Part shown: positions 1-8,121 of the stretch, one piece after another
Layout: each line of letters opens with the position of its first letter
Position numbering within the stretch: position 1 is the stretch's first letter
Assembly (NCBI GenBank): GCA_963790095.1
Contig: CAWBNO010000008.1
Coordinates: 62,001-126,000 of the forward strand
DNA length: 64,000 bases
Reading direction: 5' to 3'
Source of the DNA: JAAXQD01 sp963790095
GTDB taxonomy: Bacteria > Desulfobacterota > Desulfobacteria > Desulfobacterales > UBA11574
Notes under the pieces: generated by a model
Told to the model about the DNA's origin: nothing
What the model saw: the letters and a program-made list of their open reading frames with translations, nothing else
The model's database searches: none
Translations under genes and position numbers: made by a program

Positions 1-81
1 ATCCATAATCGGACACAGATTTTTTAGTTTAAAATTCTTATTTAACAACCCAAAGATCGATTAAAGAAAAGGAGGTTTCAA

Positions 82-240
82 ATGGATAAGTATGTATGTA
101 CGATTTGCGGCTATGTGTATGACCCGGAACAAGGTGATCCTGACAATGGTGTTGCTCCAGGTACAAAATGGGAAGATGTTCCCGATGATTGGGAATGTCC
201 GGTGTGTGGCGCATCAAAAGATGATTTTGAAAAAGAATAA
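82..240 (+). CDS. Rubredoxin
   Basis: A 52-residue one-iron electron carrier. The two CxxC knuckles that hold the Fe(SCys)4 centre are visible at C6/C9 and C39/C42, with the usual aromatic core (Y4, Y11, Y13, W30, W37) and the standard length. The start is fixed by a strong ribosome site, AAGGAGG, 6 bases upstream of the ATG. It sits 18 bases before the flavodiiron protein gene, and rubredoxin is the known electron donor of that enzyme in sulfate reducers, so the pair probably forms a cytosolic O2-reducing module. The gene is too short for most ORF callers. Certain at family level. Confidence 0.97.
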   Translation: MDKYVCTICGYVYDPEQGDPDNGVAPGTKWEDVPDDWECPVCGASKDDFEKE

Positions 241-258
241 TTAAAAGGCTGGAGGAAG

Positions 259-1449
259 ATGAGACCTTTAGAAATAGCAAAGGGAGTTTATAATGTTGGC
301 GTGATCGATTGGAATATAAGAGATTTTCATGGATATTCCACATATCGGGGGACCACCTACAACGCCTTTTTGATTGTCGATGAAAAAATCGCACTGATCG
401 ATACCGTAAAGAAGAATTTTTCCGATCAGCTCATCGATAACATTTCCAAAATTGTCGATCCCAAAAAGATCGACTATGTTATCAGCAACCATACGGAAAT
501 GGATCATTCCGGCGGGTTGCCCCGAATCATGCACAGGGTCGGTGAAGACAAGCCCCTGTATTGTTCAAAAATGGGTGCCAAAAATCTCGCCCGGCATTTC
601 CCCCGAAAGTGGAACTATCATGCCGTGGGAAGCGGTGAAGAACTGAGCTTGGGAAACAGGACCCTCACGTTTCTTGAAACCCGAATGCTTCACTGGCCGG
701 ACAGCATGTTTACCTACTTGAAAGAAGACAAAATTCTTTTTTCCAGTGATGGCTTTGGCCAGCATTATGCAGGACATGAAAACTTCGATGATGAGGTCGG
801 CGATGAGATCATGGCCCATGCCAAAAAATATTTTGCAAACATTCTACTGCTGTACTCGCCGCTGATACTCAAGCTTATCGACACGGTTACGGAGCTGGGC
901 ATTGAAATTGACATGATTTGTCCGGACCATGGAATCATCTGGCGCAAAGATCCGGGTAAAATCATTTATGCCTATGCCCGATGGGCAAAACAGGCGCCGA
1001 AAAAAAAGGCGGTGGTCATTTACGATACCATGTGGCACAGCACGGAAGCCATGGCCGATGAGATTGCGGCGGGAATCGCCCATGAGGGCGTTGGTGTAAG
1101 GCCCATACACATCCGAAGTTCACATCGCAGCGAAATTATGACAGAGGTTCTGGATGCCGCTGCCGTAATTGTGGGATCGCCGACCCTAAACAACCAGCTA
1201 TTTCCCACTGTAAGCGACCTTCTGACCTATATGAAAGGACTGAAGCCGATCAACAAAATCGGCGCGGCATTCGGTTCCTACGGCTGGAGCGGTGAGGCGG
1301 TCAAGATGATCAATTCAGCGCTTGAGGACATGAAATTTGACCTCATAGATCCGGGGGTCAGGCTTCAGTATGTGCCGGATAAGGCGGGGCTGAACGCCTG
1401 TTTCGAGCTTGGCAAAAAAATTGGAAAAGCCATTGCTGGGCAACCATGA
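259..1449 (+). CDS. Flavodiiron protein, rubredoxin:oxygen oxidoreductase (FprA/ROO)
   Basis: Cytosolic enzyme of 396 residues that reduces O2 to water (some family members reduce NO) with electrons from rubredoxin. The N-terminal metallo-beta-lactamase-like domain carries the diiron ligands H78-x-E80-x-D82-H83, H145, D164 and a His in the CPDHG motif near residue 225. The C-terminal flavodoxin domain begins near residue 250 (VVIYDTMWHSTE, then SPTLNNQLFP and GSYGWSGEAV) and binds FMN. The length matches ROO of Desulfovibrio. The upstream rubredoxin and the downstream ferredoxin, whose ATG overlaps this stop (ATGA), make a redox operon. Its likely role is protection from O2 or NO. Confidence 0.96.
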   Translation: MRPLEIAKGVYNVGVIDWNIRDFHGYSTYRGTTYNAFLIVDEKIALIDTVKKNFSDQLIDNISKIVDPKKIDYVISNHTEMDHSGGLPRIMHRVGEDKPLYCSKMGAKNLARHFPRKWNYHAVGSGEELSLGNRTLTFLETRMLHWPDSMFTYLKEDKILFSSDGFGQHYAGHENFDDEVGDEIMAHAKKYFANILLLYSPLILKLIDTVTELGIEIDMICPDHGIIWRKDPGKIIYAYARWAKQAPKKKAVVIYDTMWHSTEAMADEIAAGIAHEGVGVRPIHIRSSHRSEIMTEVLDAAAVIVGSPTLNNQLFPTVSDLLTYMKGLKPINKIGAAFGSYGWSGEAVKMINSALEDMKFDLIDPGVRLQYVPDKAGLNACFELGKKIGKAIAGQP

Positions 1450-1637
1450 AAGTTCCTGTCGTTGATTTGAGTCGATGCAGTTTGTGTGGCGCATGCATCG
1501 AGGTGTGTCCTTCTGTCTTTAGACTCAATGAAGCAGGATATATCGAAGTGATCGAACGCATCTCATATCCTGAAATCGAAGTCGACGAAGCCATAAAGTA
1601 TTGTCCGGAAGATTGTATTTACTGGGAAGACGCCTAA
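1446..1637 (+). CDS. Small ferredoxin, single [4Fe-4S] type
   Basis: A 63-residue acidic protein with a C11-x2-C14-x2-C17-x3-C21-P motif and a C-terminal C53-x3-C57 pair. This is the pattern of monocluster ferredoxins, with one [4Fe-4S] cluster and two further cysteines able to form a disulfide; a second cluster cannot be excluded. It overlaps the flavodiiron gene by 4 bases, so the two are translationally coupled. It may be a second electron donor to that enzyme or link it to ferredoxin-dependent metabolism; which of the two is inference. Confidence 0.93.
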   Translation: MKVPVVDLSRCSLCGACIEVCPSVFRLNEAGYIEVIERISYPEIEVDEAIKYCPEDCIYWEDA

Positions 1638-1745
1638 CCCGAAATCTCAACCCATGATAAAGACGTTGCCCCGGTTCAAGGGGCTGGGAGTTGAGCCAGG
1701 ATACATTTCATTGGGCAGGGAGGGCAGGCAAACGACAGACGGAAT

Positions 1746-2453
1746 ATGGGCGGCAGAAAACTCAAAAAGAAAATTCTCGAGCTTCTCAAGGACAATGCAT
1801 TGGAAAAAAGCCTCGAGAAGATTTGCGGATTACCGCCACGCCAGGCTGTCAACCCACTGTTTTCCCTCTTTTATCACCCAGACGAACGGGTCAAATGGGG
1901 CGCGGTTACGGCAATGGGCGCCGTGGTCGCCCGCCTTGCCCGGCAGGATATGGAATCCGCCCGCATCGTCATGCGGCGCCTGATGTGGCATTTGAATGAT
2001 GAATCCGGAGGAATCGGCTGGAGCGCCCCGGAGGCCATGGGAGAAATCATGGCCCGTCATGAAACACTGGCCGAGGAGTATGCCTCCATACTCGTCTCCT
2101 ACATTAACCCTAGAGGCAACTTTATCGAGCACGAAATTCTGCAAAGAGGCGTGCTCTGGGGACTGGGAAGACTTGCTTACGCCCGACCCGAACGCCTATC
2201 AACTGCCGCCCCTTTCCTTCTTCCGTTTATGCGCTCGAGGGATGCCTTTCATCGCGGACTTTCCGCTTGGGTGTCCGGGGCTTTATCTTCAGTAATCACG
2301 ACGCCCTCACTCCAAGATTTGGCTGCAGATGAAGCGAGGATAACAATCTTCGTCGACAGGAACCTGGTGGAAACCACCGTCGGCAAACTGGCACAAGAAG
2401 CACTGACCGGAACAACCCGGATTTCTCTTGAAAAACAGCGATCAAAAAGGTAA
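1746..2453 (+). CDS. HEAT-repeat-like protein, DVU0298 family
   Basis: A 235-residue soluble, mostly alpha-helical protein. Stretches such as DERVKWGAVTAMGAVVARLA and the later ILQRGVLWGLGRLA are HEAT/PBS-lyase-like helical repeats. It resembles the DVU0298 family found mostly in sulfate-reducing Desulfobacterota, whose function is unknown to me. No catalytic residues or cofactor site stand out. The ATG at 1746 has only a weak ribosome site. It lies between the O2-reduction genes and the sulfur transporter. The family assignment is from memory of the motif pattern, so it is moderate. Confidence 0.75.
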   Translation: MGGRKLKKKILELLKDNALEKSLEKICGLPPRQAVNPLFSLFYHPDERVKWGAVTAMGAVVARLARQDMESARIVMRRLMWHLNDESGGIGWSAPEAMGEIMARHETLAEEYASILVSYINPRGNFIEHEILQRGVLWGLGRLAYARPERLSTAAPFLLPFMRSRDAFHRGLSAWVSGALSSVITTPSLQDLAADEARITIFVDRNLVETTVGKLAQEALTGTTRISLEKQRSKR

Positions 2454-2593
2454 GCCATTTCAAAACCTCCCGATGCGTGATTTTTGGGTCTTTTGCCGAA
2501 AAGCGTTTGGCGAAGCGGCGGGTTTTGAAACGGCTTATTCAAACACATTGGGATATTAAAAATTATATCCAATTTGACAGAGGAACCGAAACC

Positions 2594-3103
2594 ATGAACG
2601 AACGTTATACCAACCCTTATTTAATCGGTGTTATACTGGGACTTATCCTGCTTTTTTCCTTTTATACCATGGGAAGGGGCGTGGGATCCTCCGCCTCATT
2701 TTCAAGGATAGCGGCTGCAGGGGTCAAACTGGTGGCACCCGACCAAGCAAAGGCCAACATATATTTTGCAAAATATATGCGCGGCGGGAAATCTCCGCTC
2801 CTGGCATGGCTGGTTTTTTTGACCCTGGGCGCTGCTCTGGGCGGCCTGTTCTCGGCGTTTATTGCCAACAGGATCAAAGGAGAAGTGGCCCGGGGGCCTT
2901 CCATCGGCGTGTCGGCCCGACTGTGGCTTGCTTTGGCCGGGGGCGTCCTTTCCGGATTTGCCGCCCGGCTGGCCAGGGGCTGCACCAGCGGCCAGGCCCT
3001 TACCGGGGCGTCTGAACTGGCATTCGGCAGTTGGATTTTTATGTTGTGTATCTTTGCCGGGGCCTATGCAACGGCCTACTTTTTCAGAAAGGAGTGGCTA
3101 TAA
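2594..3103 (+). CDS. YeeE/YedE sulfur transporter, first half-subunit
   Basis: Inner-membrane protein of 169 residues with about four membrane segments. The conserved signature ARGCTSGQALTGASELAFGS carries the single cysteine that relays thiosulfate-type substrates in YeeE/YedE transporters. The ATG at 2594 is preferred to an in-frame ATG at 2477 because AGAGGA lies just upstream and the N-terminus then begins directly before the first membrane segment. Its stop overlaps the start of the next gene (TAATG), which encodes the other half. It probably imports a reduced sulfur compound; the exact substrate is unknown. Confidence 0.88.
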   Translation: MNERYTNPYLIGVILGLILLFSFYTMGRGVGSSASFSRIAAAGVKLVAPDQAKANIYFAKYMRGGKSPLLAWLVFLTLGAALGGLFSAFIANRIKGEVARGPSIGVSARLWLALAGGVLSGFAARLARGCTSGQALTGASELAFGSWIFMLCIFAGAYATAYFFRKEWL

Positions 3104-3909
3104 TGGGACCGCTTTATAAATTTGGATGGTTTGATTTTGCCTATAGCCTCCAACTGGCTGCACTCATCGGCTTCTTTTTCGGGTTTGTACTCGAAAGGGC
3201 GGGATTTGGAAACCCCAGGAAGCTCACTGCGATTTTTTATCTCAGAGACTTTGCGGTCCTCAAAGTCATGTTTACCGCCATCGTTGTCTGCCTTCTCGGC
3301 CTGCTCTATTTTTCCATCTTTGGCTGGATAGATCTGAGCCGCGTCCACATTCTGCCCACCTACATCTGGCCCCAGATTGTGGGAGGATTACTTCTTGGTG
3401 TCGGTTTTCTCATCGGCGGCTACTGTCCGACAACGTCGGTGGTTGCCACGGCATCGGGAAAATTGGACGGGGTGATTTTTACTTTAGGGATGGTTTTCGG
3501 CTCTTTGATCTTTGCCCTGGTGTTCCCTTTGATTCAGGGGTTTTATAGTTCCGGTCACATGGGTGCAGTCCGCCTCCCGGACATCCTGAAAATCAACTCC
3601 GGCATTATTGCTTTTCTGGTATGTCTAATGGCCGTTGGCGCGTTCTGGATGGCCGAAAAGACAGAAAAAAAATTCGGAAACAAAGAGACGCTCCCCGTCG
3701 GCTCAGCCAATATCAAAAGAACCGGGGCAACCCTGCTTATTCTCCTGGGTTTAATTCTCGCGGTTATCAATCCGGATCGGCCCGTGTTCAGCAAATCATC
3801 GGTTCCCGTCATCTCAACCGAAGAAACGGAACAAGTTGAACCTTCCGTTCCAAAGGCAGGCGCCCCTTCCCCAAACCAATTCAAGATCGTCGACGATGAA
3901 GGCTGCTAG
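3103..3909 (+). CDS. YeeE/YedE sulfur transporter, second half-subunit
   Basis: Inner-membrane protein of 268 residues with about six to seven membrane segments. The signature GFLIGGYCPTTSVVATASGK contains the conserved transport cysteine of the second half of YeeE/YedE proteins, and LERAGFGNPRKLTAIFY is the typical N-terminal element. The ATG at 3103 overlaps the previous stop and has AGGAG 8 bases upstream; longer in-frame starts would lie inside the upstream gene. A hydrophilic tail of about 45 residues ends in a terminal cysteine. The two halves should assemble into one transporter that feeds the adjacent siroheme reductase; that link is inference. Confidence 0.88.
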   Translation: MGPLYKFGWFDFAYSLQLAALIGFFFGFVLERAGFGNPRKLTAIFYLRDFAVLKVMFTAIVVCLLGLLYFSIFGWIDLSRVHILPTYIWPQIVGGLLLGVGFLIGGYCPTTSVVATASGKLDGVIFTLGMVFGSLIFALVFPLIQGFYSSGHMGAVRLPDILKINSGIIAFLVCLMAVGAFWMAEKTEKKFGNKETLPVGSANIKRTGATLLILLGLILAVINPDRPVFSKSSVPVISTEETEQVEPSVPKAGAPSPNQFKIVDDEGC

Positions 3910-3942
3910 CCCGCACACATTATCATCGGAGAGAACAAAATA

Positions 3943-4740
3943 ATGAAATGGACGCCCGAGGCGGAATCTGAAATTAAAAAGGTTCCTTTTTTTGTCAGAA
4001 AGCGGGTTCGAGGACGGATCGAAAATGAAACATCGGCAGCCGGGAAAAAAATTGTGTCCCTCACCGATGTCAAAACTGCCCAGGCTCGATTTTTATCGAA
4101 AATGAGCTCGGAAATCAAAGGGTTTCAAATCGACACGTGCTTTGGATCCAGCGGATGTCCCAACCGGGCAAACAACTGCGAAAGTCTGTTTCAAAAGATC
4201 GAAGCGCTCCTTAAAAAAGAAGATCTTTTGGGCTTTTTAAAAGAACAGGTTAAAGGTGATCTCAAGTATCATCATGAATTTAGAGTGACACTGGCCGAAT
4301 GCCCCAACGCCTGTTCCCAGCCCCAAATTAAGGATGTGGGGATCATCGGTGCTGTCATTCCCGAAATCACTGAAGAAGAATGCACACTTTGCCAAGGGTG
4401 TGTCGAGGCGTGCATTGAAAACTGTATTGTCCTGGACAGCGCCGAGAAGGTGCCTGAAATCGATCATGACCGGTGCCTGAAATGCGGCCGCTGTATGGAT
4501 GCGTGTCCATCCGGAACCATCGTAACGAAAGAAAAAGGGTTTCGGGTTCAGCTGGGTGGGAAATTGGGCAGGCATCCGAGACTCGCCATAGAACTGGACG
4601 GGGTGTTTAGCGAGAAAGAAGTCCTGGCCATCGTCAAGAGATGTATTGCCTATTACAAGCAACACAGCAAACATGGCCGAAGATTTGCGGAAATATTCGA
4701 CCCTTCAGATTTTAAACCGGATAACTTCCGGGGCCCTTGA
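3943..4740 (+). CDS. Small siroheme-type sulfite/nitrite reductase-like protein with two [4Fe-4S] ferredoxin clusters
   Basis: A 265-residue protein. Residues 1-50 look like a PCP_red domain (KVPFFVRKRVRGRIE). Next comes the siroheme/[4Fe-4S] signature of sulfite and nitrite reductases, C66-x5-C72 and C120-x3-C124. A bacterial ferredoxin domain with C147/150/153/157 and C178/181/184/188 follows. The order matches small anaerobic reductase-like proteins rather than full DsrA/DsrB, because only one half-module is present. A residual sulfite, thiosulfate-derived or redox-sensing role next to the YedE pair is plausible but unproven. It starts 33 bases after the transporter and is probably co-transcribed. 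Confidence 0.82.
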   Translation: MKWTPEAESEIKKVPFFVRKRVRGRIENETSAAGKKIVSLTDVKTAQARFLSKMSSEIKGFQIDTCFGSSGCPNRANNCESLFQKIEALLKKEDLLGFLKEQVKGDLKYHHEFRVTLAECPNACSQPQIKDVGIIGAVIPEITEEECTLCQGCVEACIENCIVLDSAEKVPEIDHDRCLKCGRCMDACPSGTIVTKEKGFRVQLGGKLGRHPRLAIELDGVFSEKEVLAIVKRCIAYYKQHSKHGRRFAEIFDPSDFKPDNFRGP

Positions 4741-4910
4741 ATTGCACCCGTGAGCCCCGGTGAAACATTATTGCCCCAGGCGAAGATTGAAAACTCGCCG
4801 TAACCACCTCAAACAGCTCCTGGTTTTTAACCCACCACCACTGGAAACCCTCGATCCCGAAATGGTCGGATGTCCCTCGTAAAACACTCTTTACGGGTTC
4901 GTCAAATTCG
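4741..4910. other. Intergenic between convergent genes
   Basis: This 170-base gap separates the siroheme protein gene from the oppositely oriented amidase gene. I see no coding sequence and no convincing GC-rich hairpin with a T tract, so no terminator is called. Confidence 0.5.
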
Positions 4911-6185
4911 TTAGGTGTAGGGCAGAAAAATTAGGGTGCCTGCCGGGAGTCGATCAAAGTCCTCAATTCTATCACCGGCCACCAGTTCTTTGGATGGCAG
5001 GTAGTAGACCGTCTTTCGATCTTTGTATTTGGAACCGGCGATCCGGTAGGCGGATCGATCTTTATTAAGGGTGTAAGGGCCGCTGTAACCGACGATGAGC
5101 CGTGTTTCGGCGGGCAGATCATCCCAGTCGGATATCATCGACCCGAATTTTACGCGGCCTGACGGCAGAAAATAGATGGTCGTTTTTAGATTATACGCTT
5201 TTCCGGCAAACGACCATGCCGTGAGACTGTCCGATATGGTTTTGATGGGCCCATCGCTTTTTTTCAAAAAAACGCTGTTTTCCTGATTGAGCAGCACCAC
5301 GGTTTTCGCAGGTATTCGGTTCCAGCCCACGTTGTCTGAAATTTGATCCCCCGTGTATATTTGCCCCCCTGGAAATTCGTAGACCGTTGTCTTGCTGTCG
5401 TAATCTTCCCCGGCAATGGACCAGGCGGTGTTACGCTTGGAGATAACGTTGGCGTCTTCAGCTTTTGCATAATATCCCCGCCCACCATAATACACTTCAG
5501 CCAGCTGAGGGTCTGGCAAAAGTCGGCCGGATCGCACATCGGGGTCATAGGGCCAGGTCGGCCCCAATTCGGCTTTGGCGCGAATAAAATTTTTTGCACA
5601 GCGTTTTCGTCCCCGGTGATTTTTTCTAAACCATGGGTTCCGCTTCCCGTAGGCCACCTGGCTGTGGGTCAGGACGGCCCGGTCATCCAATCCGTAAACC
5701 CCTTGTAAAATGTCGATCAATTTGCCCAAGGACCGATACTGGCTTTCAGAGATGGGTGCGTAATGATACCCCACCAATTCTATTCCAATGGAGATTCTGC
5801 TGATATCCGTCTCCCCGTTCCACATGCTGAGGCCGGCGTGGTCCGCTTCGAATTTCTTGTCCAAAATGCGATACGTGCGTCCGTTTCGCGCAATCACATA
5901 ATGGGTATGCCCGCCGCGGGTGGTCCGGCCGCTGCGCAAACGCTTTCCTTTCAAAACAACCCGCAGGGTCGTGTTAAGCCCGAGTTCCGAGGTATGAACG
6001 ATAATATATTGGGTCTTTTTACGTTTGATCTTCTTAAACCTCGGGTTCAACCGCGAACGGACATCGACTATGGACCGCTGAAATCTTCGGTTATCTGCTC
6101 GGTTGTATGCAGATGACAACGATGGCAAATTTAAAAGAAACCCAAGAAATAAAGAGGCAATCAGTATGAATCGTTTATTGTACAT
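4911..6185 (-). CDS. Exported N-acetylmuramoyl-L-alanine amidase (Amidase_2/PGRP fold) with triplicated C-terminal module
   Basis: A 424-residue protein with a Sec signal peptide (about residues 1-26, cut near SLSSA). The Amidase_2 domain (about 58-200) shows the zinc histidine at H64 in IIVHTSE, GHTHYVIARNGRTYRI, ADHAG, the Glu of GIELVG and a third metal region LTHSQVA. It should cleave the stem peptide from muramic acid in the cell wall. The C-terminal half holds three related units of about 60 residues, each with S/TAW/YxxAG, a KTTxYxxP-like strand and a closing (I)PAxTxxx segment. They are probably a wall- or partner-binding domain. The gene appears monocistronic. Confidence 0.88.
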   Translation of the reverse strand: MYNKRFILIASLFLGFLLNLPSLSSAYNRADNRRFQRSIVDVRSRLNPRFKKIKRKKTQYIIVHTSELGLNTTLRVVLKGKRLRSGRTTRGGHTHYVIARNGRTYRILDKKFEADHAGLSMWNGETDISRISIGIELVGYHYAPISESQYRSLGKLIDILQGVYGLDDRAVLTHSQVAYGKRNPWFRKNHRGRKRCAKNFIRAKAELGPTWPYDPDVRSGRLLPDPQLAEVYYGGRGYYAKAEDANVISKRNTAWSIAGEDYDSKTTVYEFPGGQIYTGDQISDNVGWNRIPAKTVVLLNQENSVFLKKSDGPIKTISDSLTAWSFAGKAYNLKTTIYFLPSGRVKFGSMISDWDDLPAETRLIVGYSGPYTLNKDRSAYRIAGSKYKDRKTVYYLPSKELVAGDRIEDFDRLPAGTLIFLPYT

Positions 6186-6249
6186 TGTTTATGACATATG
6201 GCATTTAGACGTATTTTGCAAGGGCTTGAATCTCGAGATCCAGGGCAAC

Positions 6250-6317
6250 ACATTTGAATCTCAATAGAGAGCGAACGCTCCACGACGGCATATATCTCTT
6301 TCCAACCGGCTGAAACG
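6250..6317. repeat. 66-nt intergenic repeat, copy 1 (of 2 seen)
   Basis: A stretch starting catttgaatctcaatagaga and ending ccggctgaaac recurs at 41980-42047 with about 8 mismatches in 66 bases and no gaps. Both copies are intergenic, just upstream of minus-strand genes. It contains a GCGAACGC mini-palindrome and facing AGAGA/TCTCTTT arms. The conservation suggests a short mobile or regulatory repeat. Function unknown. Confidence 0.75.
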
Positions 6318-6397
6318 GAAGGATATTCTGAGAAAGGCTATAACAGCCATCGATCCCCCGGAAAAGACGCGACGTAACTGTCCAACAAATACCCGCG

Positions 6398-7687
6398 CTA
6401 AACGAATAAAAACGAGCAGGCCAAGACCGCAAAAATCACACCGGCCACATCCGCGGTCAAAGCAGCGGCCAGTGCATGCCGGACACGGCGAACCTGCACC
6501 GCTCCAAAATAAACCGCCAGCACATAAAAGGTCGTTTCAGTGGATCCCTGTAGGGTAGAAACCAGATATCCGGTGTAACTGTCGGGACCGATGGCCGGGT
6601 CGTTGATTATGGAAGCCAGGATACCGTAAGCTCCCGATCCGGAAAGGGGCCGCATCAAAGCCATGGGAAGGGCCTCGGCAGGAAGGCCGAAACGGCCGGT
6701 AATGCCCCCCAGCATCCCGACGATGGCATCCATGGCGCCACTGGCCCGCAGCATATCTACAGCCACCAGGATGGCCACCAGATAGGGGATGATGCGCAGG
6801 GCCACCCGGAACCCGTCCTTGGCGCCTTCGACAAACACTTCGTAGACGCGCACGCGGCGCACAATGCCGAAGCCCAAAAACCCGACCATAAGAACCGGTA
6901 TGATCCACGGCGATACGGACCGCCCGTAAACCACCGCAAGGGGTATGGACGCCACCAGAGCCCCAAGGGCCCCAAGGCTGACCCACAAGGGATATCCTTC
7001 GGCCGCCTCGTTCAGGGGAACCGTTTCCACCCCGTCGTTTGGCGGCATCTGCTCCCCATCCGTGCCGGCTTTATTTTTTAGGGGCGCCAATTTCCCGTAC
7101 AGTTTGGCGGCGATTACGGCCACGGCGGTGGAGCCGATGGTGGCAAACAAGGTAGTGGGCAAAATTGCGGCTGGATCTGAAGAACCAGCCGCTGCACGCA
7201 GGGCGATGACGCCGGTGGGCAAAAGGGTCACGCTGGATGTATTGATGGCCAGAAACAAGGCCATGCTGTCAGTGGCGGTACCGTGTTGAGGATTAAGGGT
7301 GTCCAACTCCTGCATGGCTCGGATGCCGAAAGGTGTCGCGGCATTGCCCAGCCCCAGCGCATTTGCCGCAAGGTTCAGAATCATGGCGCCCATGGCCGGA
7401 TGATCCGGCGGCACATCGGGGAACAGTTTCACCATCAGCGGGCGGATCAGCCGCGCCAAAATTGTGAGCATCCCCCCGGCTTCGGCCACCTTCATCAGCC
7501 CCAGGAACAGGGCCATGACCCCCACCAGGCCAATGGCCAGTTCCACGGCTCCGCCGGCCGATTCCACCATGGCCTTGGATAGGATTTCCATGGGCACAGG
7601 GCCCCCTTGGCCGGGGATAAAGAAAATTTGCTGCCAGCCGGCAAATAAAAATGCAATCAAAACGATGAGTACGAATATAATGTTCAT
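6398..7687 (-). CDS. SpmA-SpmB fusion, nucleoside-recognition (gate) domain membrane protein
   Basis: Inner-membrane protein of 429 residues. The N-terminal half (about 1-190) has SpmA hallmarks: LNLAANALGLGNAATPFGIR, NPQHGTATDSMALFLAIN and SSVTLLPTGVIALRA. The C-terminal half (about 235-429) has SpmB hallmarks: AKDGFRVALRIIPYLVAILV, SGAYGILASIINDPAIGPDS and GSTETTFYVLAVYFG. In Bacillus these are two genes needed for spore-core dehydration; in non-spore-formers the fused form is common and its substrate is unknown. I start at the ATG at 7687; a GTG two codons upstream is also in frame. It is transcribed away from the respiratory cluster. Confidence 0.9.
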   Translation of the reverse strand: MNIIFVLIVLIAFLFAGWQQIFFIPGQGGPVPMEILSKAMVESAGGAVELAIGLVGVMALFLGLMKVAEAGGMLTILARLIRPLMVKLFPDVPPDHPAMGAMILNLAANALGLGNAATPFGIRAMQELDTLNPQHGTATDSMALFLAINTSSVTLLPTGVIALRAAAGSSDPAAILPTTLFATIGSTAVAVIAAKLYGKLAPLKNKAGTDGEQMPPNDGVETVPLNEAAEGYPLWVSLGALGALVASIPLAVVYGRSVSPWIIPVLMVGFLGFGIVRRVRVYEVFVEGAKDGFRVALRIIPYLVAILVAVDMLRASGAMDAIVGMLGGITGRFGLPAEALPMALMRPLSGSGAYGILASIINDPAIGPDSYTGYLVSTLQGSTETTFYVLAVYFGAVQVRRVRHALAAALTADVAGVIFAVLACSFLFV

Positions 7688-8121
7688 GGACACCGTTCCA
7701 TTTATACGTTATTCTCAAAATAAACCTGCTGCCCACCGAACCTACCACATCTATCGGTAGAATCAATAAATTTAACCCGACCCGGGAGGGTTAACCCATT
7801 TGATTTCGGTACAGCGGAGCGACGGCGTGTTTCTCTTGGAAACCGACGGGCTGTTTGAAGGGCTTTAGCACGCGATAGACCGGACTGGCCCGGTGTATCC
7901 CCCAAAAGGCCGGATAAATTCTAAAACAACATCATCGATCCAGTAACAACGGGCCCCTATGGCTGAAAAACGGCAAACTCCTTGACACATATGGCATAGT
8001 TATCTATAGTTAAAATCCATGGCGATCAATAATCATCACCCGCTATGAAAGACTTTTCGGTTACATTTCCCCTGAAACAAACGGTTCATTTTAGCATTCC
8101 AGTTTGGGAGCACGTTTGGGT
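7688..8121. other. Divergent intergenic region with operator-like palindrome
   Basis: About 430 bases between the divergent SpmA-SpmB and actB genes. It holds the actB promoter (7982-8010). It also has two inverted repeats: CTACC-N9-GGTAG at 7742-7760, and TTAACCC-N9-GGGTTAA at 7772-7794, spaced like an operator. An ATG-initiated frame on the minus strand (7702-7905) has no recognisable protein and I do not call it. Confidence 0.5.
7982..8010 (+). promoter_or_regulatory. Sigma70-type promoter of the ACIII/cbb3 operon
   Basis: TTGACA at 7982-7987 and TATAGT at 8005-8010 are separated by exactly 17 bases, close to the housekeeping consensus. Transcription would begin near 8017 and leave a leader of about 105 bases before actB. 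It is the only strong promoter I see ahead of the respiratory genes. Confidence 0.75.

Noticed and set aside
7702..7905. 67-residue frame on the minus strand before spmAB
   Set aside because: Composition is basic and proline/arginine rich, no ribosome site, no recognisable family.
8104..8121. TTG start of actB
   Set aside because: The ATG six codons later directly begins the Tat signal.
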